The notes below the pieces were generated by a model, which saw nothing but the letters and a program-made list of their open reading frames with translations, was not told where the DNA came from and did not search any database. The translations under genes and the position numbers were made by a program. This document shows positions 36,256 to 43,872 of a DNA stretch of 64,000 bases, one piece after another. The DNA is from Parapedobacter sp037190485. Lineage in GTDB: Bacteria; Bacteroidota; Bacteroidia; Sphingobacteriales; Sphingobacteriaceae. Positions within the stretch are counted from its first letter, which is position 1; every line of letters begins with the position of its first letter. Location of the stretch: assembly GCA_037190485.1 (NCBI GenBank), contig JBBCJB010000009.1:127540-191539 (forward strand). Direction: 5' to 3'.

Positions 36256-36981
36256 ATGGGAAGAGCATTTGAATTCAGGAAAGAACGGAAATTCAAGCGG
36301 TGGGCCAAAATGGCCGTCCAATTCACGCGCTTAGGAAAAGAGATTGCCATGGCCGTGAAGGAAGGCGGACCGAATCCCGAAGCGAATTCGCGCCTTCGTA
36401 CCGCGATCCAGAACGGAAAGGCCGTAAATATGCCCAAGGACCGGATCGAAGCGGCCATCAAGCGGGCTTCGGACAAGGACGCCAAGGGCTATGAAGAACA
36501 CGTGTACGAGGGCTATGGGCCCCATGGGGTACCCATCCTGATCGAAACCGCGACAGACAACACCAACCGTACCGTGGCCAACATCCGCAGCTATTTCAGC
36601 AAATTGGGCGGTGCACTCGGCAAGACCGGCTCGCTCGATTTCATCTTCCAACGCAAATCGATTTTCCGGTTTACGGTAGCCGAAGACGTAGACCTGGAAG
36701 AATTGGAATTGGAACTCATCGACGGTGGATTGGAGGAACTGTATGTCGAAGCCGACGAGGAGGGAAATGACGTGGTGGTGGCCCAGACCTCGTTCGAAGA
36801 TTTCGGCAATATGCAGCGGCTGCTCGAAGAGAGGGGCATCGAGGTAACAAGCGCCAAACTGGAGCGTATCGCATTATCGCATACCGATGTATCGGAAGAT
36901 GACGCCGCCGAGGTGTTGAAACTCATCGACCGCATCGAGGAAGATGACGACGTGCAGGCCGTCTACCACAACATGGGTTAG
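36256..36981 (+). CDS. YebC/PmpR family protein
   Basis: The 241-aa protein is a full-length YebC family member, with RKERKFKRWAKMAVQFTRLG in place of the usual KWANIKHRK start. The acidic C-terminal domains have EGYGPHGVPILIETATDN and GSLDFIF. The family has been linked to transcription control and, more recently, to relief of ribosome stalling. It starts 3 bases after the dehydrogenase stop codon, so the two are co-transcribed. Confidence 0.93.
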   Translation: MGRAFEFRKERKFKRWAKMAVQFTRLGKEIAMAVKEGGPNPEANSRLRTAIQNGKAVNMPKDRIEAAIKRASDKDAKGYEEHVYEGYGPHGVPILIETATDNTNRTVANIRSYFSKLGGALGKTGSLDFIFQRKSIFRFTVAEDVDLEELELELIDGGLEELYVEADEEGNDVVVAQTSFEDFGNMQRLLEERGIEVTSAKLERIALSHTDVSEDDAAEVLKLIDRIEEDDDVQAVYHNMG

Positions 36982-36994
36982 TGACGGCTTGGGC

Positions 36995-38005
36995 ATGACG
37001 TTCGAAGAATTTTTCGCGAAGAAGAAAATCGACTTGACGCAGCTGTCGGCCGCCAAGCCTATGCTTTACGAAGAATTCAGGGAACATTACGCCCTCATGG
37101 GGGAGAAGAGCTTCGACCACACCAAAAAATATTGGTTCAACCGGCTCCGCAAAGACTATCTACTGAAAGCGGTGGGGATGCCGGTTGAACGTCTGCAGAC
37201 CGTAGCGGTGGAGGCACCCAAGCAAGCGCTGGCAAGCAGCCCGGCTGAAAGCAGACCGGAAGAAACGTCAAAACCGTCGGCAACGGCGCCCAAAGGTTTT
37301 AAGCCCCGGTTTAGACCAAATGCCACGGATGAGGCGAAACCCGAAAGCCAGCCCCTGGCAATGCCTCCAGAAGCGGCACCGGAAACGCCCGAAATCGCGC
37401 CCGCTACCAAGCCGATGGGGTTCAAACCCCGGTTCAAGGCCGGTATGACTGGCGTGGCCAAACCTGAAAATACGGGAACCGAAACACCTGCTCCCCAGCC
37501 GGAAAGCCCGACTACGGAGAAGCCAGCACCCCCCGCGCCGCCAACCCCTACGCCGGAAACGCCCGAAATCGCGCCCGCTACCAAGCCGATGGGGTTCAAA
37601 CCCCGGTTCAAGGCCGGTATGACTGGCGTGGCAAAACCTGAAAATACGGGAACCGAAACACCTGCTAAGCAGCCGGAAAGCCCGCCTACAGAGAAGCCAG
37701 CGCCCCCCGTACCGCCAACCCCTACGCCGGAAGCGTCCGAACCTGCACCGGCCGCCAAGCCGCTGGGGTTCAAACCCCGGTTCAAGGCCGGTGTGACGGG
37801 CGTGGCCAAACCCGAAAGCACCAAGGGCGAGACGCCTGCTCCGCAGCCGGAAAGCCCGCCTACGGAAAAGCCAGCGCCCCCCGCACCGCCAACCCCTACG
37901 CCGGAAGCGTCCGAACCTGCACCGGCCGCCAAGCCGCTGGGGTTCAAACCCCGGTTCAAGCCTGGCGTGACGGACGTAAAGAAAAAAGACAACCCGGAAG
38001 AATAG
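36995..38005 (+). CDS. Disordered protein with GFKPRF tandem repeats
   Basis: The protein (336 aa from the ATG at 36995) starts with a short conserved domain (about residues 1-60; MTFEEFFAKKKIDLTQLSAA) and then is almost wholly Pro/Glu/Ala/Thr-rich and disordered. The motif GFKPRF occurs five times; the last four lie on 58-residue units. An upstream start at 36944 overlaps yebC and gives a non-conserved leader, so it is not preferred. I do not know its function. It follows yebC by 13 bases and converges on the injection-system operon. Confidence 0.78.
   Translation: MTFEEFFAKKKIDLTQLSAAKPMLYEEFREHYALMGEKSFDHTKKYWFNRLRKDYLLKAVGMPVERLQTVAVEAPKQALASSPAESRPEETSKPSATAPKGFKPRFRPNATDEAKPESQPLAMPPEAAPETPEIAPATKPMGFKPRFKAGMTGVAKPENTGTETPAPQPESPTTEKPAPPAPPTPTPETPEIAPATKPMGFKPRFKAGMTGVAKPENTGTETPAKQPESPPTEKPAPPVPPTPTPEASEPAPAAKPLGFKPRFKAGVTGVAKPESTKGETPAPQPESPPTEKPAPPAPPTPTPEASEPAPAAKPLGFKPRFKPGVTDVKKKDNPEE
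37381..37990 (+). repeat. 174-bp in-frame tandem repeats
   Basis: Units begin at 37381, 37555, 37729 and 37903 (the last is partial), each exactly 174 bp apart. Units 1 and 2 are nearly identical to each other, and units 3 and 4 share a second variant (GGAAGCGTCC instead of GGAAACGCCC). The period keeps the frame, so copy number can change by recombination without breaking the gene. Confidence 0.9.
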
Positions 38006-38009
38006 TCCG

Positions 38010-39341
38010 TTACCGGAACACGCGATCCTCTTTCTCGAATTCCCGGCGTATGCCGCCAATGATATCCGCTTTGTTCACGCCACCGTTTTGGCGGGAAAAC
38101 GCGCGCAATGTGGCGAAATGGACGGCCTGCACAATCGAGGAACCGCTGAGTTCATATTTTTCCGCGATTTCGCGCAATGCCGCTTGGTCTTCAAACCCCG
38201 CCTCGCCAGGAAGGATGGACTGCCAAAGCTTGAGGCGTTCCGAAGCCGTGGGCACGGGGAAATGGATCACGGCATTGAATCGCCGCATGAACGCCTTGTC
38301 GACGTTGTTCTTGAAGTTGGAGGCCAGGATGACCAAACCCGAAAAGTCCTCCACGCGCTGCAACAGGTAAGACACTTCCTGGTTGGCATACCGATCGTGC
38401 GCGTTCTGCACACCCGATCGCTTGCCGAAGAGTGCGTCGGCCTCATCGAAAAACAAAATCCAATCGCGATTCTCGGCTCGTTGGAAGACCTTTTCGAGAT
38501 TCTTTTCGGTCTCACCGATGTATTTTGACACCACCTGCGATAGGTCGATGCGGAATACCTCGCGGCCGAATTCCTGGCCCAGCAACATGGCGGTAAGCGT
38601 CTTGCCGGTACCGGGAGGACCGTAAAAGAGCGCTTTGTAGCCGGGTTTGATGACCTTTTGCATGCGCCATTGGTCTAACAGCTGGCGATTGTGCTGCAAC
38701 CAAATCTTGATATCATGGAGTTGCTCCCGCGTTTTATCCGCAAGTACCAGATCGTTCCAACCCAACCGCGTACTGATCGACTTGGCAGGGAAATCAGGCC
38801 CGAACACGGGAAGGGTCTCCTTGCCGAACAACAGCTTGGATAACCATTCGGGCGAAAGGATCAATTTTCCACTCATCGGCGGTTCGCCATCGTTGACCGT
38901 CTCGACATGGACCGCACCTTCTTTGACCAGTCGGCTTTCTCCCATCAGCAACCCTTGCACTTCCAAGCGCTTGCCAACGTCTTCGCCAGCCACGATAAAC
39001 AACGCGGTTTCGCCCGTGGGCAGGAACCCGCGATGGTTGCCCGCATTCTTCACGCCTCCCAGCTCCAGGATATCGCCGCCGTTGGGCAAAAACCCTTGGA
39101 TGATGCGGTCGTAGAAAGCGGGCTGGATGTGGGGGGCGATAACCGTCATCAGCAGCAACTCCTCGTCAGCCCAATCAGCATTTGCAATTCCAGAGACAGT
39201 ACCGCCAGCAAAAAAAAGACGAAGCTTTTCCGAAACCAAGCTTTCGAAACGCGAAAGTTTATCAGCCAGCCAATTATTCGTCAAAGGAACAGTGTCTACT
39301 ATATTATCCATTATATCGGTGTTATTCTTTATACTTGACAA
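38010..39341 (-). CDS. eCIS AAA+ ATPase (Pvc15/Afp15-like)
   Basis: The 443-aa protein has an N-terminal domain (about residues 1-200) and an AAA+ module with Walker A GPPGTGKT (241-248), Walker B ILFFDEAD (295-302) and an arginine-finger region MRRFNAVIHFP. Contractile injection system loci of this family carry one such ATPase, thought to help assembly or cargo loading. As given it overlaps the end of the DUF4157 nuclease gene by 20 bases; a Met at codon 11 (39311) would remove the overlap. It is the last gene of the operon, ending 4 bases from the convergent repeat gene. Confidence 0.9.
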   Translation of the reverse strand: MSSIKNNTDIMDNIVDTVPLTNNWLADKLSRFESLVSEKLRLFFAGGTVSGIANADWADEELLLMTVIAPHIQPAFYDRIIQGFLPNGGDILELGGVKNAGNHRGFLPTGETALFIVAGEDVGKRLEVQGLLMGESRLVKEGAVHVETVNDGEPPMSGKLILSPEWLSKLLFGKETLPVFGPDFPAKSISTRLGWNDLVLADKTREQLHDIKIWLQHNRQLLDQWRMQKVIKPGYKALFYGPPGTGKTLTAMLLGQEFGREVFRIDLSQVVSKYIGETEKNLEKVFQRAENRDWILFFDEADALFGKRSGVQNAHDRYANQEVSYLLQRVEDFSGLVILASNFKNNVDKAFMRRFNAVIHFPVPTASERLKLWQSILPGEAGFEDQAALREIAEKYELSGSSIVQAVHFATLRAFSRQNGGVNKADIIGGIRREFEKEDRVFR

Positions 39342-42300
39342 ATGCCTTTGGAATACCGCGTTCCTCCATGACCTTGAAAATAACGTGCTTGATTTCTTCG
39401 GCGTTGAGCAGGGCCGATTTGCGCTTAACCTTGATCCTTTTTGCCGCTTCTGCGTCGTGGAGTCTTTTCATCGCCAATCGGTTGTATTCTTCTGTCCACT
39501 CTTTTCTTGCCAGCTGCCAATCACCGCCTCCGTGTTGGGCTTGGTGTTCCGCCTTTTGTAATTTGACAGTGAAATTATCGATATCATCCTTGCCTTTCAT
39601 CCCCCGCGTTTCGAACCAGGCCCGTTTTTCCTGAGGGAAAACATGGTGTTTATCCAGATTGAACAGCCCCGCTCCTTGTGCGTTCCGTTCCTGGACGCTG
39701 CGGTTGCCTGCATTCAAATCATCCAACGATTCGTTTCTTGCCCCGGGCACATGGCTATCTTCGGCAAAGCCCTTGTGAAAATCCGGATCATCGTCAAACG
39801 GAATCCTTTTGGTACGCGTCGGCTTGCCTGAACCTGCCCCAATCGGAGCATCCATCAATTCTTCACCTTGCCTACGGACCAACCCTATCCTTCGTTCCAA
39901 ATCCTTGCTATCCGTTGCCTCATGGAAATAGTTTCTTAATTTATCGTAGTCAACGTGTATTTGTCGTGTTTCTGCATGGTTTAGTATATTTTCCACTTCC
40001 TTGATCTGCTCTGGGGTCAGGAAATCCTTGTAACAAGGTGAAGCACACTTCTTCAGCGCCTTGGCCGCCCGCTTGTTTTCCGTAAGCGCATCGAGCGTGG
40101 GTGCGTGCTTGGGTTCACGAAGCATCTTGCGCGTCTCGCCCGTCAGCTCACCCAAGTCGTCGATGCGCTTCTCCACTTTGCCCAGTTTGGCCACATCTAT
40201 ACCACCTTTCGTGGGGATATCATCCAGCTTGGTCCCGACCTTGGTCATCACCTTCCTTAGGCCCGGCAACGCCTCGAACAGTTTATTCAGCTTTCCGATA
40301 TGCCTTGCGGCTCCGGCACCCGCCGTTAGGTAAATGATCACGACCTCAAGCAAGATCATGCCCACGATCTCGCCAAAGAATTTCCACTTCTGGTAGGGGT
40401 TGGGGTCTACCCAGGCCGTCTTGATCCGGTCGTAGATGCCGATGGCAAAGCCCTTGATCATTTCCCAGATGACCGACCAGCCTTTTTCGTCTATCTGCTT
40501 GTATAGTTCATACGCCTGATTCAGCAATTCGCCTGTGATGAGTCCCTTGATCAGGTCCCATAGTCCCTTGAGCGTATCCCAGATGGCCTTGAAGAAACCG
40601 ACGACGATACCTTCCAGAAACCCTTCGATGCTTCGTGCAACGGAAATGGCCGTGTTCTTCCAATCTTTCCTGACACCCACCTCCCCTTTGGCGCGCAGGT
40701 AGTCGATGTACGCCACCGTCGGGAAACGGATGTCGCGGCCGGCATACAGTTTTATCGTTTGGTAAATATCCCTCGATTTGGTAAACTCCGGGTCGAACAT
40801 ATCCTTCCAGGAACCGGTGCTTCCCTCGAAATAGATCGCCGGATTGCCTTCGTTCAACACGGAAAACGCATGCACGATGGTACGCCGGTCGTTGCCCGTC
40901 GTGTAGGGGTAGCCCCTGTATATCGTTTTCACCAGCGGCTCGAGCCTATCGCCTGGCTTGGTGGTATAGGTGAGCAGGGTCACTGCGTCCATTGTCTTGT
41001 CGTTGGCCGTGATGCGCTTGACAAATGTTTCCTGTATCCACCCTTCGTGCTGTCCGTCCCCGATCTGGATTTTCACCCATTGCTCGTGCGCCGCATTGCC
41101 TTTGCCAATGATCATCAGGTCGGTGCCCTTGGGGAACACCTTCGCGGCGATGCCGATTTTGCCCACATAGTCGCAGTCGTCGACGGCAGGGGTGGTGTGC
41201 AGCCGGATTCCTTTGGGAGCCGTCACTTTGCCTGGCGTCATTTCATCCTGACCGGCGTACGCCGTATCCGCGCGACAGACCTGCTGTTCGGCGGGCACAT
41301 CGTCTTCCAGATTCGGGGTACAGTCCTTGAACCTACTCTTCCAAGCAGGTACCAACGCGTCGAACTGCACATCGAACGAATCGTCGACGGCGACGGCGAC
41401 GGTTATCCCCTGGCCGCCGTACAGTTCGCCGTCGATTTCATTTTGGGTGATGTCGCCGCGCAACAGTCGGCCGCGCGGCGGGCATTCGGGGATGACCTCG
41501 ATCTCGTTCCAGAGCTGGGACGATGCGGCTGTGTTGCCGGGTGCGGCCGAAGCCGTCTCAGCGGGCTTTGCGGACGCCGATTCGGCCTTCCTGACATACG
41601 CATCCCGAATCCAAAAGATCTCTGCCTCCGCCCGTTGTGGCCCATTCAAACAGACCGCACGCCAAAACCGATAACCGAGCTGCCCGATGGCGACTTTGTC
41701 GTTGTGCGGAATAACGACGTTTTTCCCATCTTCTCCCTTTAGCGGGTTACCGGTATCGCCCTGTTTCGTCGGCACCCCGCCGTGCTGGTAGACAACCTCG
41801 CCGCTGGGATTGTTGATGTACCCTTCAAACTCGAACTTGAAGCTGTCGCAACGCCGGGATTCGCTGATTCCCTTGGGCAGCCGCTGTACGCTGCCAGCGC
41901 TGCCTGTACCCCCCTGCTGCACCACGTGCGTGAGTTCATGCGCCAGTAAATGCCTGCCGCTATCGGCATCGGGTCGGTATTGCCCCGCGTTGAACACGAT
42001 GTGTGCACCCGTGGTATAGGCCCGTGCCTGGATGGCGTCGGCCGATTGGGCCGCATCGGATCCGGTATGGATCCGCACGCTGGAGAAATCGCGCTGGAAA
42101 CGCGGCTCGAAAAAATCGCGATCTTCAGCAGCCAAGGGTTGCCCCCGCCCGTCCAGGTTGGTGGCGTACCGTTCGAAATCGGCGTCCACTCCCGGCGCGC
42201 CCGCATCCATTTCCTTTCGCTGCACCTGCGTTTCTTCGTCTTCGCAGCGTTTGCACTTGCGTTGCACGCGTGGCTTTTCGAGTTGCTTTTCCAACTGTTC

Positions 42301-42552
42301 TTCCTCGGCACAATGCTTGCACTGCCGTTGCACCACGACTGGTTTCGGTGCAAAAAAAGGTAACCGGTCTCCGTGCGGCAGGGCCATCCGCATGACGCTA
42401 TCGGCCATGGCGTCTGCCTCCCGTTCATAGCCGTCATCGGGCTGGTTTACGGTGAGTTTCGGCTGGAAGAACACACGCCCATTTGGCGCGGCGTTGCCGC
42501 CAGACGCGGTGCGTGATGTTTTCGGGGCGGTATGTTCGGCTGTCTGCTTCAC
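39322..42552 (-). CDS. DUF4157 protein with C-terminal HNH-type nuclease-like domain
   Basis: The 1076-aa protein is a probable cargo of the injection system. The N-terminus has a conserved tag-like stretch (FFQPKLTVNQP, residues 29-39), two CxxC knuckles (C78/C81 and C100/C103) and a DUF4157 domain with the zinc-protease-like motif HELTH (205-209). The middle has an SH3-like part and amphipathic and hydrophobic helices (about 640-760). The last 110 residues carry HHVFPQEKRAWFETRG (from 969) and then AEHQAQHGGGDW (H1003, H1007), resembling DUF2380/HNH-superfamily toxin domains. No immunity gene adjoins it. Toxin activity is inferred. Confidence 0.82.
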   Translation of the reverse strand: MKQTAEHTAPKTSRTASGGNAAPNGRVFFQPKLTVNQPDDGYEREADAMADSVMRMALPHGDRLPFFAPKPVVVQRQCKHCAEEEQLEKQLEKPRVQRKCKRCEDEETQVQRKEMDAGAPGVDADFERYATNLDGRGQPLAAEDRDFFEPRFQRDFSSVRIHTGSDAAQSADAIQARAYTTGAHIVFNAGQYRPDADSGRHLLAHELTHVVQQGGTGSAGSVQRLPKGISESRRCDSFKFEFEGYINNPSGEVVYQHGGVPTKQGDTGNPLKGEDGKNVVIPHNDKVAIGQLGYRFWRAVCLNGPQRAEAEIFWIRDAYVRKAESASAKPAETASAAPGNTAASSQLWNEIEVIPECPPRGRLLRGDITQNEIDGELYGGQGITVAVAVDDSFDVQFDALVPAWKSRFKDCTPNLEDDVPAEQQVCRADTAYAGQDEMTPGKVTAPKGIRLHTTPAVDDCDYVGKIGIAAKVFPKGTDLMIIGKGNAAHEQWVKIQIGDGQHEGWIQETFVKRITANDKTMDAVTLLTYTTKPGDRLEPLVKTIYRGYPYTTGNDRRTIVHAFSVLNEGNPAIYFEGSTGSWKDMFDPEFTKSRDIYQTIKLYAGRDIRFPTVAYIDYLRAKGEVGVRKDWKNTAISVARSIEGFLEGIVVGFFKAIWDTLKGLWDLIKGLITGELLNQAYELYKQIDEKGWSVIWEMIKGFAIGIYDRIKTAWVDPNPYQKWKFFGEIVGMILLEVVIIYLTAGAGAARHIGKLNKLFEALPGLRKVMTKVGTKLDDIPTKGGIDVAKLGKVEKRIDDLGELTGETRKMLREPKHAPTLDALTENKRAAKALKKCASPCYKDFLTPEQIKEVENILNHAETRQIHVDYDKLRNYFHEATDSKDLERRIGLVRRQGEELMDAPIGAGSGKPTRTKRIPFDDDPDFHKGFAEDSHVPGARNESLDDLNAGNRSVQERNAQGAGLFNLDKHHVFPQEKRAWFETRGMKGKDDIDNFTVKLQKAEHQAQHGGGDWQLARKEWTEEYNRLAMKRLHDAEAAKRIKVKRKSALLNAEEIKHVIFKVMEERGIPKAFVKYKE

Positions 42553-42578
42553 GTGCTAGCGGGTTGTCATGCGAAATG

Positions 42579-43847
42579 CTAGGGTGCGACGGCCCGTCGC
42601 CGTTCGATGAAATCTGCTACCGATACGGTTTCGCCCGCGGCATTGATCACCGTGACGGTTCCACCACTGATCGCGCGATCCTGGTGCCTGAAGGTATGCC
42701 GGATGCGGTACCCCTCGGCGCTCCGAAACGTAAATATCGCCGTGGTGCCACGCGCCGTTTCCGAGACGAAACGGATGGAGGGATCATCGAATACATCCCG
42801 CAAGAACGCGGTTTCGGCATCCATGCCTGCTTGGTGGGCACGCCGGAATTCCGGGGTGATGTTTCCTGCCCCATCGACCGGACTCAGGCCTGGTGAGCCA
42901 ATCCTTCGGGCGTAGTTCCGGGCGCGCGACCGTTCGGTCAAGATGTGCAGGAGGTTCATCTGGAAACTCGTATCATCGCTGGCCATCATGTCTTCCAGGT
43001 CGAGGTAACCCGTCATGAATGAGTCGATGAGTAACGTCGAAAATCCGTTCGTCCGGTCGCCTACAAGCCCGGCTCCGGTAATTAGCCGAAGCGGCAAAAC
43101 GGCCTCATTATCGATAAATGCCATCATTTGCCGGTCGAAAAATGTCGGTGTTTCACCCTCCACTACCTCGTACGCCAGCACCCGGCCATTCAAGGTGTAT
43201 TGCACGGCACTGCTTAGCGCGTTCAGGCGATCCACCATCTCCTGCCGCCGCTCGAACGCGCTGGCTTCGCCCCGGCCTGGTGGCCGCAGCTCAACGGCAC
43301 GTTGTACCGCCGGACCACCTCCGCCCGTTTGCTGCACGATGTGCGTCAGCTCGTGGGCCATCAATCGCCTGCCCGGTGCCGAACCGGGTTGGTATTGTCC
43401 GGTATTGAACACGATGTGACGGCCCGTGGTGTATGCGCGCGCCTGGATGCTATCAGCGGATTGGGCGGCATCGGATCCGGTATGGATGCGCACGTTGGAA
43501 AAATCCTGGTTGAAGCGGGGTTCGAAGAAGTCGCGGTCCGCCTGCGGCAATGGCGTGCCGCGATCACCTAACGACGATGCGTAGCGCTCGAACCGCCCAT
43601 CCGCCTCGACGGCACCTGAACCGGTCTCCTTCCGGTGCACTTGCCGGTCTTCCTCTTCGCAGTGCTGGCATTTGCGTTGTACCGCCCCGTCGGTCGCGGG
43701 CATCCGCATCACCCGGTCGGCCATCGCGTCCGCCTCCTGTTCGTACGCGTCGTTCGGTTGGTTTACGGTTAGCTTCGGCTGGAAGAAAACGCCGCTACCT
43801 GCCGCTTGCTGGGATGCATTCCTTTTCGAAATCTTTGACGAAAACAT
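42579..43847 (-). CDS. Second DUF4157 protein, unknown C-terminal domain
   Basis: The protein (422 aa from the ATG at 43847; a TTG at 43886 would add 13 unlikely residues) shares its N-terminal half with its neighbour. It has VFFQPKLTVNQP (residues 20-31), one CxxC (C60/C63), QDFSNVRIHTGSDAAQSAD and HELTH (165-169). Residues about 185-422 match no family I recognise. Visible there are a helical part and a beta-rich end with GYRIRHTFRHQD. It probably represents a second effector with the same delivery module. It lies 26 bases before the nuclease-bearing gene. Confidence 0.8.
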   Translation of the reverse strand: MFSSKISKRNASQQAAGSGVFFQPKLTVNQPNDAYEQEADAMADRVMRMPATDGAVQRKCQHCEEEDRQVHRKETGSGAVEADGRFERYASSLGDRGTPLPQADRDFFEPRFNQDFSNVRIHTGSDAAQSADSIQARAYTTGRHIVFNTGQYQPGSAPGRRLMAHELTHIVQQTGGGGPAVQRAVELRPPGRGEASAFERRQEMVDRLNALSSAVQYTLNGRVLAYEVVEGETPTFFDRQMMAFIDNEAVLPLRLITGAGLVGDRTNGFSTLLIDSFMTGYLDLEDMMASDDTSFQMNLLHILTERSRARNYARRIGSPGLSPVDGAGNITPEFRRAHQAGMDAETAFLRDVFDDPSIRFVSETARGTTAIFTFRSAEGYRIRHTFRHQDRAISGGTVTVINAAGETVSVADFIERRRAVAP

Positions 43848-43872
43848 AGCGCTTGATCTACAGGGTGGGAAC

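Noticed and set aside
37381..37990. CRISPR-like array
   Set aside because: The repeats are 174 bp long, contiguous, in frame and coding; there are no spacers and no cas genes.
37156..37992. Gly-rich 278-aa antisense frame resembling a PE-PGRS protein
   Set aside because: The Gly-rich character is only the complement of Pro-rich repeats in the real gene.
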